From positions 3,349 to 67,348 of the forward strand of contig JAZNPP010000045.1 in the NCBI GenBank assembly GCA_045589695.1: a stretch of 64,000 nt of DNA, given 5' to 3'. Position 1 is the stretch's first letter; each line of letters opens with the position of its first letter. This DNA is from HGM04593 sp045589695 (GTDB lineage Bacteria; Bacteroidota; Bacteroidia; Bacteroidales; Bacteroidaceae). The translations under genes were made by a program, and so were the position numbers. Positions 9,075-17,998 of the stretch are shown piece after piece. Below the pieces are notes generated by a model. That model was not told the DNA's origin. It did not search any database and saw only the letters and a program-made list of their open reading frames with translations.

Positions 9075-10568
9075 ATGTTTAAAAATTTCCCGGGATACAG
9101 CGTTCTTGAGAAGATACAGAAGAACAAATCCCACAAGAGAGAGAGGAAGTTGCCTCTTAATGCAATAAAACTTATTTTTATTGCTGTAATTTCTATCGTA
9201 GTAGCAATGTTGCCGACAGAGTCTTTCGGAATTGAAGGCCTTACTGTAATTCATCAGCGCATCATTGCGCTTTTTGTTTTCGCAGCGCTTATGTGGCTTA
9301 CCGAGGCTATGCCTTCATGGGTTACGTCAATGATTGTAGTTACTATAATGTTGTTTACGGTATCTACCAGCGCTTTTAATTTCCTCCGTCCTGAGGGCGA
9401 TGTAGGTTTGGTGCCTTTCAAGAGCATCTTCGCATGTTTCTCTAACCCGACAATCATGCTCTTCATCGGCGGTTTCGTGCTTGCTATCGGTTTGACAAAG
9501 GTTAAGCTCGACGTCGCTCTGGCACGTGTGCTGCTCAAGCCTTTCGGAACACGTTCCGAGATTGTACTGCTCGGTTTTATCCTTGTGACAGCTATCTTCT
9601 CGGCATTTGTGAGCAACACTGCTACTGCTGCAATGATGCTGGCGTTCCTTACCCCGGTACTCCGCTCGTTGCCAGCTGACGGCAAGGGCCGTATCGCTTT
9701 GGCATTGGCAATTCCCGTCGGCGCTAACCTCGGCGGTATGATGACTCCTATCGGTACTCCTCCTAACATGATCGCTCTTGACTATCTTTCTTCACAGGGT
9801 ATGGGTATCAGCTTCGTGGACTGGACTATCAAGATGGCTCCGCTCGTTATCCTTCTTCTCATTCTTTCTTGGTTGCTTTTGAGAGTGCTTTTCCCGTTCA
9901 AGCAGAAAAATATCAAGATTGAGATTGAGGGCGACATCCGATGGAACTACAAGACATGGTCTGTTGTCATCGCTTTCGTCGTGACTATCTTCATGTGGAT
10001 GTTCGGTACTGACATGTGGGGCATCGACACCAATGTCGTGGCTATGATTCCTATCGCAATATTCTGCGCTACGGGCATTCTTACTCGTCGCGACCTTGAG
10101 GAGATAAACTGGAGCGTCCTATGGATGGTAGCCGGCGGTTTCGCTCTCGGCGTTGCTCTTAATTATAAGGGTGAAGGCTCAGAGAGCCTGAGCAGCCTTA
10201 TCGTTCAGTCTGTTCCGTTCGACAACTTCTCTCCGCTTGTAGTAATGGTGCTTGCAGGTCTTATTTGCTTCGGCTTCTCTAACTTCATCTCTCACTCGGC
10301 TGCGACATCTTTGCTCGTTCCTGTGTTGGGTGTTATTGCAAGCGGTCTCGGCACATCGCTCGACAGCTATGGCGGTCCTCAGGCTATGTTGGTAGGTATC
10401 GCTATCGCATCATCAGTTTCAATGATTTTGCCTATCAGTACTCCTCCTAATGCTATCGCTCACTCTACAGGCTTCATAGAGCAGAAGGATATGATGAAGG
10501 TGGGTATCATTGTCGGCATCATGGGTCTTGTACTCGGATACGCAATGCTGATATTCATCGGTTTCTAA
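9075..10568 (+). CDS. SLC13/DASS family sodium:anion (dicarboxylate or sulfate) symporter
   Basis: Inner-membrane secondary transporter of 497 residues with about 11 membrane segments. DASS signatures are present as two inverted halves. The first has SNT at 180-182 followed by GTPPN (228-231). In the second, the position expected to be SNT reads Ser406-His407-Ser408, followed by STPPN (455-459). The family carries di/tricarboxylates, sulfate or related anions with sodium; the altered second clamp leaves the substrate open. Codon use is more biased than in the neighbours, which suggests high expression. A perfect palindromic terminator follows. Confidence 0.85.
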   Translation: MFKNFPGYSVLEKIQKNKSHKRERKLPLNAIKLIFIAVISIVVAMLPTESFGIEGLTVIHQRIIALFVFAALMWLTEAMPSWVTSMIVVTIMLFTVSTSAFNFLRPEGDVGLVPFKSIFACFSNPTIMLFIGGFVLAIGLTKVKLDVALARVLLKPFGTRSEIVLLGFILVTAIFSAFVSNTATAAMMLAFLTPVLRSLPADGKGRIALALAIPVGANLGGMMTPIGTPPNMIALDYLSSQGMGISFVDWTIKMAPLVILLLILSWLLLRVLFPFKQKNIKIEIEGDIRWNYKTWSVVIAFVVTIFMWMFGTDMWGIDTNVVAMIPIAIFCATGILTRRDLEEINWSVLWMVAGGFALGVALNYKGEGSESLSSLIVQSVPFDNFSPLVVMVLAGLICFGFSNFISHSAATSLLVPVLGVIASGLGTSLDSYGGPQAMLVGIAIASSVSMILPISTPPNAIAHSTGFIEQKDMMKVGIIVGIMGLVLGYAMLIFIGF

Positions 10569-10581
10569 TAAATTTATTTTC

Positions 10582-10628
10582 ATAAAACATCAAAAGCACC
10601 GCAAAAAGCGGTGCTTTTGATGTTTTAT
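10582..10628. terminator. Strong bidirectional terminator after the SLC13 gene
   Basis: A 21-bp perfect inverted repeat with an AAAAA loop: the left arm runs 10582-10602 and the right arm 10608-10628, with a GC-rich core and A/T-rich outer part. Confidence 0.92.
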
Positions 10629-10684
10629 GACGTATGACGCTTTGAGAAATATTCCTATTGTTAATGTCTTTACATTTATTTTGC

Positions 10685-10693
10685 TAACTTTGC
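10685..10693 (+). promoter_or_regulatory. -7 promoter element of the glycosyltransferase pair
   Basis: TAACTTTGC at 10685-10693, about 42 bases upstream of the GT2 start, is a good Bacteroidetes -7 element. The -33 element is not clear. Confidence 0.55.
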
Positions 10694-10734
10694 AATATCG
10701 GTAATTTGTATTATAATTATAATTGTTATAAAGT

Positions 10735-11718
10735 ATGGTTTGTATAGTAATGCTCAACTGGAACGGAGCTGATGATACTATTGAATGCTTGAAATCCTTG
10801 AATCGTATGACTTACGATGACTATATGGTCATTGTCGGGGATAACGGTTCACACGATGAATCCATATCTCTAATTACCGATTATTGCAAATCGGCGTCGA
10901 ATGAATTTTTTACCCAGACTGTAAGGCACGAAACGGATATAAAACCTGGCAGACGCTCTGTCATTCTTTATGAACTGAAAGAGAATAATGGTTTTAGCAG
11001 AGGCAATAACCTCATACTCCAATATGCCGGTAGGTTCAAACCTGATTACTATTTGCTATTGAATAATGACACGGTCGTTGAGCCGGACTTTCTTCAGAGG
11101 CTCGTCAATTATCAGGAAAGCCACCCAGAACTTAAGGTTCTTACCCCTCTTATTCATTATTATTTCGAAAAGGATTATATATGGAACGCAGGCGGTAATA
11201 TAAACTGGGGGTTCAGGAGGTATCATTATATAAACAAGCATGTAAATGCAATTAAAGAGAAGGATTTTATTCCTTGTACATACATCACAGGTTGTGCCAT
11301 GTTTTTTGTACCTGAACTTCTTGATGAGAAGAATAGAATATTTACTGAGCAGTACTATTTCGGAGAAGAAGATTTCGAACTGGCCCAAAGGATGATGCGT
11401 AAAGACGTAAAGATGGGCTGTTTGTTGAATTCTGTCATATATCATAAAGTAAACCGTGCGATAAGAAATATGCCTCCGATAGGTAAAATGTATATTTTCT
11501 ATTTGCAACGTTTTATTGACGTAAGGCATTATATGCCACGTTGGCAATATATCTTTTGGGTTATGGTATATCTGCCTTATATCGTTTTGTTCCAGTTAAA
11601 GAACGGAACGTCCCTGAAAATGACAATGCGTTTGATAAGGAAACTGCTGCATGAGAGCGAACGTCTCGACGGTGTAACAAAAGAGTATTTTTTTCATTAT
11701 CTGAAGAATGGATTATAA
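10735..11718 (+). CDS. Glycosyltransferase family 2
   Basis: Cytosolic or membrane-associated GT-A glycosyltransferase of 327 residues. The N-terminus VCIVMLNWNGADDTIECLKSL is typical of rhamnosyltransferase-like GT2 proteins. GDNGS follows, and LLLNNDTVVEPDF supplies the metal/nucleotide-binding DxD-like site. A GEEDFELAQR motif near residue 210 fits the catalytic ED region. It probably adds one sugar of the surface polysaccharide repeat. The next gene is a second glycosyltransferase 24 bases on; sugar donor and acceptor are unknown. Confidence 0.88.
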   Translation: MVCIVMLNWNGADDTIECLKSLNRMTYDDYMVIVGDNGSHDESISLITDYCKSASNEFFTQTVRHETDIKPGRRSVILYELKENNGFSRGNNLILQYAGRFKPDYYLLLNNDTVVEPDFLQRLVNYQESHPELKVLTPLIHYYFEKDYIWNAGGNINWGFRRYHYINKHVNAIKEKDFIPCTYITGCAMFFVPELLDEKNRIFTEQYYFGEEDFELAQRMMRKDVKMGCLLNSVIYHKVNRAIRNMPPIGKMYIFYLQRFIDVRHYMPRWQYIFWVMVYLPYIVLFQLKNGTSLKMTMRLIRKLLHESERLDGVTKEYFFHYLKNGL

Positions 11719-11742
11719 TTGGTTGTCCTAAAGGTTGTTTTT

Positions 11743-12762
11743 ATGAAAAGACTTTTTGTTTTAGGTAATTACGGTTATGTCACAAACAAGCTCGACGGGC
11801 AAACTATTAAAACAAGGGAGATATATTCCTTGCTTAAAAGAAATGCATCGGACTGTAATGTGACATACTTTGATACTCAATATCTTAAAGTATCTAAATT
11901 GTATCTCCTCAAAATGCTTTGGAAACTTCTTGCCGCAGATGATGTGGTATATCTGGCCGGCAGGAATAACATAAACCGTTTTTTCAAGTTTCTCTTTTTT
12001 GTAGCCTCTTTATGTAACAAGAAAATAATATATCCAGTAGTAGGCGGGTGGCTTCCGGAGTTCATAAAGGGAAAAGATGACTTTATAAAAAAGTTCGCAA
12101 AGGTGGATGCTATACTTGTAGAGACTTCTTCTATGAAAAGAAAGCTCGAAGAGTATTATTCTTTTGATAACGTAAGCCTTTTTCCTAATTTCAGAATAAG
12201 TGAATATATCCCGCAGTTCAGAAGGAACGATAAGTTACGTGTTGTATTCATGGCGCGTATTTCATCCGCTAAAGGATGCGAACTTGTTTTTGATTATGCC
12301 GATTTTTGTAAAGACAACAATGTAAAAGATGTAGAGATATGTTTCTACGGCCAAATAGAAACAGGGTATGAGAATGATTTCCGCAAACGTTTGCGGCAGT
12401 TTGATTTTGTGTCATACGAAGGTGTGGTTGAACCCTCAGATGTTTTCGATACTCTTGGAGCGTATGACGTGCTGGTGTTGCCGACACATTATGAAGGCGA
12501 AGGTTTTCCCGGTTCAGTCGTTGAGGCATATATGGCCGGAATTCCCGCAATAGTTTCCGATTGGAAAGATTTGTCAGAAGTTGTCGAGGATGGTAAAAGC
12601 GGCTTTGTGTTCGACTTGGCATCTCCTGATGAATTCAATACTGCGCTTGAAAAGTTGAGATGCGACAAGGAACTGTTGCAAGAGATGAAGAAAAATGCGT
12701 TCGAATTAAGTGAAAAATATTCCGAAAGACATGCTTGGCGCATAATAAAGGAATTCCTTTAA
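11743..12762 (+). CDS. Glycosyltransferase family 4 (GT-B)
   Basis: GT-B retaining glycosyltransferase of about 340 residues. The C-terminal half has the family pattern: RVVFMARISSAKGCELVFDY (donor domain start) and the PTHYEGEGFPGSVVEAYMAGIPAIVSDW region with the EGFPGSVVEA catalytic signature. ATG at 11743 is preferred; an in-frame TTG directly after the GT2 stop would add eight codons with no family match. It is probably co-transcribed with the GT2 gene and acts in the same polysaccharide pathway. Confidence 0.87.
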   Translation: MKRLFVLGNYGYVTNKLDGQTIKTREIYSLLKRNASDCNVTYFDTQYLKVSKLYLLKMLWKLLAADDVVYLAGRNNINRFFKFLFFVASLCNKKIIYPVVGGWLPEFIKGKDDFIKKFAKVDAILVETSSMKRKLEEYYSFDNVSLFPNFRISEYIPQFRRNDKLRVVFMARISSAKGCELVFDYADFCKDNNVKDVEICFYGQIETGYENDFRKRLRQFDFVSYEGVVEPSDVFDTLGAYDVLVLPTHYEGEGFPGSVVEAYMAGIPAIVSDWKDLSEVVEDGKSGFVFDLASPDEFNTALEKLRCDKELLQEMKKNAFELSEKYSERHAWRIIKEFL

Positions 12763-12798
12763 TGAAATTGCTCATATAGCTCATTAATAAATTTATAA

Positions 12799-13701
12799 AT
12801 GGAACTTCGTCAGCTGAAATATTTTGTAAAGAGTGCCGAGTATCTCAATTTCTCGGTTGCCGCAAAACATCTTTATATAACGCAAAGCACGCTTTCGCAG
12901 CAGATAAAACAGCTTGAGTTTGAACTCGGCTTTGAACTTTTCCTGCGTAACAGCCGTCATATATCGCTCACGGAAGCGGGAGAGGAATTTCTTCCATTCG
13001 CCCGCAAGACTATACTCGATGCCGAAGACGGCGTGCAGCGTCTGCATGACCTGCAGCATGTCAAGGTCGGAACGTTAAGGGTCGGTGTCACGTACAGTCT
13101 CAGCACGGTGCTTACCGAAGGGCTTATAAGTTTCATGAGAGAATTTCCGGGCATCAAGCTTGAGATATTCTACAAGACGGTCGATGAACTTCTGAGCCTG
13201 CTCAGGGAACACAAGGTCGATTTTATTCTTTCGTATAAGCCTCTTTTCGATGCCCCCGATGTCGATTCTATGCCTCTGTTCGAGAACACGCTCGCATTGG
13301 TCGTGGAAAAAGGTTGCAATATAGTGTCTAAAGCGAAAATTAAGCTCGAAGAGCTAAAGGATTTGCCTCTAATATTACCCTCAAAAGGGCTTCAGGCACG
13401 TATGATGCTCGACAGATTGCTTGACGGAATGAATATTGAACTTAAGTCGAGGCTTGAACTGAACGAAACGAACATTCTACTGCAAATGGTGGCGACAGGC
13501 AACTATGCCACGATACTTTCAACCTCGGCAGTCTTCGGCAAGAACAGGTTCAAGGCTATACCGCTTGACGCTCCCGGCAACGTGATGGAGGCCTCGTTGC
13601 TCAGTCTTAAGGGGGCATATCAGAAGACCGCAGCTAAGGAATTCATAAAAATTCTGCTCGATACGGAAGCTGTAAAAAGAAGGCTTATAAATCTTATATA
13701 A
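12799..13701 (+). CDS. LysR-family transcriptional regulator
   Basis: DNA-binding regulator of 300 residues. A winged helix-turn-helix occupies residues 1-60 (MELRQLKYF start, SVAAKHLYITQSTLSQQIKQLE recognition region), followed by a linker helix and a two-lobe effector domain from about residue 90 (GTLRVGVTYSLST). The plus-strand neighbour 7 bases downstream encodes a secreted hydrolase and may be co-transcribed. The effector is unknown. It resembles the CynR/CysB-like branch in general form only. Confidence 0.9.
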   Translation: MELRQLKYFVKSAEYLNFSVAAKHLYITQSTLSQQIKQLEFELGFELFLRNSRHISLTEAGEEFLPFARKTILDAEDGVQRLHDLQHVKVGTLRVGVTYSLSTVLTEGLISFMREFPGIKLEIFYKTVDELLSLLREHKVDFILSYKPLFDAPDVDSMPLFENTLALVVEKGCNIVSKAKIKLEELKDLPLILPSKGLQARMMLDRLLDGMNIELKSRLELNETNILLQMVATGNYATILSTSAVFGKNRFKAIPLDAPGNVMEASLLSLKGAYQKTAAKEFIKILLDTEAVKRRLINLI

Positions 13702-13708
13702 ATATAAT

Positions 13709-15205
13709 ATGAGAAAAACAACATTCACTCTTGTTCTGATTTCTTTTCTGTCCGCTTTTGCCAATGCGCAAAGTATAGATGAATATTCAGTGGTCCGATA
13801 CTTTAATTCCTCTTTGTCGAACGGTTTTCACAGTTTCGATGATGGGGATGCGGTAATTGATACGGATATCGCAAGCATGCGGGAAAATATTTGGGATATC
13901 TGGAAAAGCATCGTCAAGGGATACGACGAGGAAAAACTGATAGAACTTGACTTGCTTGAAAACAGAAAAACAGGCTCATGGCAACTCCCTCCGGAACTTG
14001 AGCAGAACGCGACAATGCCTTATTATTTCGGGTGCAACGAATATCCTGCGCTCACCCGTGACAAGTATCCGCTTTTTCTGTATATGCATGGCTCCGGTGA
14101 TAAAAACCAAGAGTGGGAAACCGGCATAGGGCTCTGTTTGCGTCGTTTCTATTCTCCGGCAATATATTTTGTTCCGCAGATTCCGAACGCCTATGGCGAA
14201 TATTACCGTTGGGCGATACAGAGCAAGCAGTGGGCTTGGGAAAAACTGCTGCGTCTTGCATTTGTGAATGATAATGTCGATGCGAACAAAATCTATTTCT
14301 TCGGAATATCTGAAGGCGGTTACGGCAGCCAGAGGTTGGCGTCGTTCTATGCCGACTACCTTGCAGGCGCAGGTCCTATGGCAGGCGGTGAGCCTCTGAA
14401 GAACGCGCCTATGGAAAATGTCGCCAATATCGCATTCTCGCTGCGTACCGGCGAGCTTGACGACGGCTTCGGACGCAACCTTCTGACGCGTGCCGCTCTC
14501 AATGCCGCCGACAGTCTCGCGAGCCTGTATCCCGGCCATTTCAACCACTTCATAGAGGTTATACCGGGTTATGGTCATAGCATAGATTACCAGCCTACGA
14601 CGCCGTGGCTGTCACAATACACGCGCGACCCGCATCCCGACTTCTTCATATGGGAGAATTATGACATGTACGGGCGTTACCGTACATCCTTCTACAACCT
14701 TCAGGTTATTGAAGACGCAAGAGAAAACAGCGGCTCAAGAGCATGTTACGAATATAAAAGAGTTGGCAATACAATAAACCTTGACGTAAGGACGGTAGAG
14801 TATACGACAACTTACACTCAAGGCGGAATACCGATGCTTTTCAGGAAAGAATACTATAATGCCGAGAAGGGTGTCGTGAGAATATATCTCAATGAAGATG
14901 AGTTTGACCTGAGCAAGCCTGTGACGTTGTATCTCAACGGCTGGAAAATCTTTGAAGGCAAGGTGCAGGCCTCGGTGAAGAGCATGATAGAGAGCTGTGC
15001 ATTGTTCTATGACCCTGAGCGTCTTTTCCCTGCTGCGTTGGACGTGGACATTGCGAATTATTCGGCATCTACGGCTGTCAATGATGTGGCAGGCGATGAA
15101 ACTGCTGCCGGGCAGCCTGTCTATGACATTTCAGGGAAAAAAGTGAATAAACCCGAGAAAGATGGTATATATATTATAAATGACAGGAAGGTGCTGATTA
15201 AATGA
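13709..15205 (+). CDS. Secreted alpha/beta-hydrolase (esterase-like) with Bacteroidales C-terminal tail
   Basis: Exported hydrolase of 498 residues: signal peptide about 1-21 (FANAQ), then an alpha/beta-hydrolase domain. LFLYMHGSGD (oxyanion-hole HG near residue 130), GISEGGYGSQ with nucleophile Ser201, and PGYGHSID with His290 make a plausible catalytic triad; the acid is probably an Asp near TGELDDG. This fits the polyhydroxyalkanoate/feruloyl-esterase-like group. A beta-rich region follows. The last 30 residues (VYDISGKKV...GIYIINDRKVLIK) form a tail also seen on the surface protein at 20-23 kb. It starts 7 bases after the LysR gene. The substrate is not predictable; a carbohydrate ester or peptide is possible. 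Confidence 0.72.
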   Translation: MRKTTFTLVLISFLSAFANAQSIDEYSVVRYFNSSLSNGFHSFDDGDAVIDTDIASMRENIWDIWKSIVKGYDEEKLIELDLLENRKTGSWQLPPELEQNATMPYYFGCNEYPALTRDKYPLFLYMHGSGDKNQEWETGIGLCLRRFYSPAIYFVPQIPNAYGEYYRWAIQSKQWAWEKLLRLAFVNDNVDANKIYFFGISEGGYGSQRLASFYADYLAGAGPMAGGEPLKNAPMENVANIAFSLRTGELDDGFGRNLLTRAALNAADSLASLYPGHFNHFIEVIPGYGHSIDYQPTTPWLSQYTRDPHPDFFIWENYDMYGRYRTSFYNLQVIEDARENSGSRACYEYKRVGNTINLDVRTVEYTTTYTQGGIPMLFRKEYYNAEKGVVRIYLNEDEFDLSKPVTLYLNGWKIFEGKVQASVKSMIESCALFYDPERLFPAALDVDIANYSASTAVNDVAGDETAAGQPVYDISGKKVNKPEKDGIYIINDRKVLIK

Positions 15206-15218
15206 TAAACGTTTAACT

Positions 15219-15431
15219 GCCGTCGAAGCTTCGCTTTGATAGTTTGCGGCATTCGCTACCGCAACCCATTCGGCATCACTTTCAGCGATGCTACGATTGA
15301 CAAGATGCTGCTCATGCCGTCGAAGCTTCGCTTTGATAGTTTGCGGCATTCGCTACCGCAACCCATTCGGCATCACTTTCAGCGATGCTACGATTGACAA
15401 GATGCTGCTCATGCCGTCGAAGCTTCGCTTT
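15219..15431. repeat. 97-bp tandem repeat (two copies plus a partial third)
   Basis: Two copies start at 15219 and 15316, exactly 97 bases apart and essentially identical. A third partial copy starts at 15413 and ends near 15431. Each unit begins with GCCGTCGAAGCTTCG, which contains the palindrome CGAAGCTTCG, and carries a stem pairing GCATC with GATGC. Related units occur at 51.9-52.07 kb. The repeat fills the space between the hydrolase and the convergent MBL gene. There are no spacers, so this is not a CRISPR array. Confidence 0.9.
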
Positions 15432-15436
15432 TTACG

Positions 15437-16075
15437 TTACCTCACATACATATTGTACTCTTTTTCAAAGCCTATTGTACTCTTTTCGCTATGTCCGGGG
15501 TAGATAACAGTGTCGTCGGGCAAGGTAAAGAGTTTCTCTTTAATTGATTTTATCAGTTCGTTGTGGTTGCTGTCGGGGAAGTCGGTGCGGCCGATGCTTT
15601 GGCAGAATAACGCATCGCCCGTAAATACAGCTTTCTCTTTCTCGATGTAGAAAGCGAGGCTGCCGGGAGAATGTCCTGGGACTGCGAGCGCTTTTATCGT
15701 CTCGTTGCCGAACTTCACCTCGTCGCCGTCTCTTAGAATGCGGCCGAGCGGCGGAACGCTTTCGCTGTATCGTATTCCGAACCGCGCGACACGCTCGGCT
15801 ATCGTTTCAGCCCAACTCCAGTCCTTGTCGCTCGCCTCGGCTCTCAAGCCAAAAGTCTGCTCGACATAGGCATTGCCGAATATGTGGTCGAAATGCAGAT
15901 GCGTGTTAAGGTAGTGCTTTAAGGTCAAGCCCTCGCTCTGCACGAAACGTCTTATACGTTCACGCTCTTCGGCAGCCCACGCTCCGCAGTCGATAAGCAC
16001 GGCTTCATTGGTTTCATCCCACAAGAGATAGCAATTGACCTCAATGGGGTTCACGACAAAAATCTTTATGTTCAT
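15437..16075 (-). CDS. Metallo-beta-lactamase-fold hydrolase (glyoxalase II-like)
   Basis: Cytosolic dinuclear metal hydrolase of 212 residues. All metal ligands are visible: His59, His61, Asp63 and His64 (HLHFDH), His135 (VPGHSPGS), Asp154 (FTGDALF) and His195 (YPGHSEKS). The short single-domain form is common in Bacteroidetes and often annotated as a glyoxalase II-like or general thioester hydrolase. It is third in a minus-strand unit with the DUF3298-like lipoprotein and rsmG, 12 bases after rsmG. The natural substrate is not evident. Confidence 0.88.
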   Translation of the reverse strand: MNIKIFVVNPIEVNCYLLWDETNEAVLIDCGAWAAEERERIRRFVQSEGLTLKHYLNTHLHFDHIFGNAYVEQTFGLRAEASDKDWSWAETIAERVARFGIRYSESVPPLGRILRDGDEVKFGNETIKALAVPGHSPGSLAFYIEKEKAVFTGDALFCQSIGRTDFPDSNHNELIKSIKEKLFTLPDDTVIYPGHSEKSTIGFEKEYNMYVR

Positions 16076-16087
16076 CGCAGTCGGCTT

Positions 16088-16708
16088 TTATATCTGTACG
16101 TATACGACTTTCTTCTCCTTGAAGAACTCTTCGTCGAACCATGTCTTTATGTCCACAATTTCGCAGCACTTCCTGAACGGACGTGTCTCGGCTGTCACGT
16201 CACCGCCTTTAAGGCATATAATGCCGTTAGGAAGCGCATTTTCCTGTTCTTTGGATATGTTCTTACGGCATATCTTTGCAAGCTCGGGCAGCGGCATTAC
16301 GGCACGGCTGACAACGAAACTGTATTTCTCCTTTATCTCCTCTGCACGGCTATGGCTTGTCCTTACGTTTGCAAGCCCGATGCTGTTTGCAATCTCTGCG
16401 GCTACGCGCACCTTTTTGCCTATGCTGTCCACAAGATGGAACTTGACTTCGGGGAACATTATGGCAAGCGGAATTCCTGGGAAACCTCCTCCGCATCCCA
16501 TGTCCATTATCGTAGTGCCTGGTTTGAATGTTATATATTTTGCTATAGCGAGCGAGTGCAGCACATGGTGCAGGTACAGATTCTCTATATCTTTGCGTGA
16601 TATGACGTTTATCTTGCTGTTCCAGTCGTAATATAGACCGTAAAGAGCCTCGAACTGAGCGGTTTGCTTCTCGCTAAGGTTCGGGAAATATTTCTTTATG
16701 ACATCCAT
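16088..16708 (-). CDS. rsmG: 16S rRNA (guanine-527-N7)-methyltransferase
   Basis: S-adenosylmethionine-dependent methyltransferase that modifies G527 of 16S rRNA. Length (206 residues) and motifs fit: NVISRKDIENLYLHHVLHSL near the N-terminus, the SAM-binding MDMGCGGGFPGIPLA at about 68-82, and SRAV near residue 134. Its start codon overlaps the stop of the upstream lipoprotein gene by one base (TAATG), so the two are translationally coupled. Confidence 0.95.
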   Translation of the reverse strand: MDVIKKYFPNLSEKQTAQFEALYGLYYDWNSKINVISRKDIENLYLHHVLHSLAIAKYITFKPGTTIMDMGCGGGFPGIPLAIMFPEVKFHLVDSIGKKVRVAAEIANSIGLANVRTSHSRAEEIKEKYSFVVSRAVMPLPELAKICRKNISKEQENALPNGIICLKGGDVTAETRPFRKCCEIVDIKTWFDEEFFKEKKVVYVQI

Positions 16709-17523
16709 TATTTAATCAGTTTTTTTATTTCGTCGTAACTTACGTTAATCATTATTTCGCCTGCCGAGTAGGGGGCAAGGTCATATTTGTTGTAAATGAA
16801 TACTATCTGTTCCTTTTCAAGTATGAAATTGTTCGACACGAACATATCGGCATCGCCGTACATGTAGCCTTTAGCCTTTACGGCGTCAATATCCTCAAGG
16901 TTGAGCTGTTTTGCGAGATTTTTCTCAAGAATGGATATAAGAGGCTCCTCGTAGCCCTCTTTCAGAATATCTTCCAGGACAATCTCTTCGCCGTTCGCAG
17001 GGTTGAAGTTCAGTGCAGTGCAGTTGCTCATAGGATGCGCTCCGCCGGTGTACTCTTCCCATTGTATAATGTAGTTGATATACCCCTTATATCCTGTCGA
17101 GGCTTCGCTGCTTATCAGGTAGTAGTTGTTGTACCATACTTCGGGAACTCCGTTCTTCCTTGTGTCGATGTAGTCGGGGAGCAGTTCATGGTATTCCTCT
17201 TTTATTCTTTCGGCGTATTCGCTGCATGCTTCGGCAAGAGACATTACATTATTCTCGGTAACAGGGCGCTCGAAGAGCGTCCACGCCAATGTTCGTTTTA
17301 TATTGTCGTCGGCCTCCTTGTCTCCGGTCTCTACCAATGTCAAGGATATGTCGATGCTGAGTTGCGGCGACTCTTCGGACTGCTCTGTCAGCCTGTACGA
17401 TTCGTGCAGTTCGAACGGTGTTGTCGTTATTGAAGAAATGCATTCCTCCTTGCTCTTTGTCCCGCAACACGAAAAAAAAGCTATAAACAGAGAATAAACT
17501 ATAAATTCAGCGCACTTTTTCAT
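16708..17523 (-). CDS. DUF3298-type lipoprotein (RsiV-like periplasmic domain)
   Basis: Exported protein of 271 residues starting MKKCAEFIVYSLFIAFFSCC, a lipoprotein-like signal with Cys18/19. An N-terminal DUF4163/PdaC-like region (ELHESYRLTEQ..., paired with GGAHPMSN) precedes a C-terminal DUF3298-like region ending YDLAPYSAGEIMINVSYDEI. The GGAHP motif and the APYSAG ending are typical of this family, seen in anti-sigma factors of the RsiV group and in stand-alone lipoproteins. An in-frame ATG 32 codons upstream gives no signal peptide, so the start at 17523 is chosen. The operon continues with rsmG. Confidence 0.75.
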   Translation of the reverse strand: MKKCAEFIVYSLFIAFFSCCGTKSKEECISSITTTPFELHESYRLTEQSEESPQLSIDISLTLVETGDKEADDNIKRTLAWTLFERPVTENNVMSLAEACSEYAERIKEEYHELLPDYIDTRKNGVPEVWYNNYYLISSEASTGYKGYINYIIQWEEYTGGAHPMSNCTALNFNPANGEEIVLEDILKEGYEEPLISILEKNLAKQLNLEDIDAVKAKGYMYGDADMFVSNNFILEKEQIVFIYNKYDLAPYSAGEIMINVSYDEIKKLIK

Positions 17524-17784
17524 AATGGGAATGTTTAGTGTTAAACCGGACCTTTCAAAGGATGAACAAGCGAATGGAGCCGTGGCTGCAAAGCTGCTTG
17601 CCTTTGCGTAAAGGCACAATAAAGGTAGTGCATTTACATCTAAACGCCAAAATTGGAAAGTTTATTTTTGCACGCAAGGCGAAAATAAGGCCTGAATGGT
17701 GTTTTAATATCAGTACAGCTTGGCTCATGCCGGCTTGAAGCCGTTGAAAGGTGTCCGGAATTTATTAACTTAAATCAGTGTGTT

Positions 17785-17994
17785 ATGAAAGTGTGTAATG
17801 TTATCGCCTTTGCCGGAGGCATGTTGGCCGGGAGTGTGCTGGCGTTGCTTTTCGCTCCCAAAAAAGGAGCGGAACTGCGTAATGACATCAAAGGAAAGCT
17901 CGATGATGTGAAGAGACAGGTCGATGAGACCGTTGCCAGGTACGGCGGCGGATGCAACTGCAAGGAGGGTGTTCAAGTAACTGTCGAGGAGTAG
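17785..17994 (+). CDS. YtxH-domain small membrane protein
   Basis: Protein of 69 residues: one N-terminal membrane helix (about 3-24) with the GGMLAGSVLALLFAPKKGAELR signature of YtxH proteins, then a short amphipathic helix. YtxH-type proteins are induced by envelope or general stress. It is first of three tightly spaced plus-strand genes (4 bases, then an 8-base overlap), an arrangement also seen for YqjD/YqjE/YqjK-like sets. TATTTTTGC near 17663 is a possible -7 element. Confidence 0.82.
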   Translation: MKVCNVIAFAGGMLAGSVLALLFAPKKGAELRNDIKGKLDDVKRQVDETVARYGGGCNCKEGVQVTVEE

Positions 17995-17998
17995 CTGA

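Noticed and set aside
15219..15431. CRISPR-like tandem array
   Set aside because: Units are 97 bases long and abut one another without spacers, and no cas gene is present.
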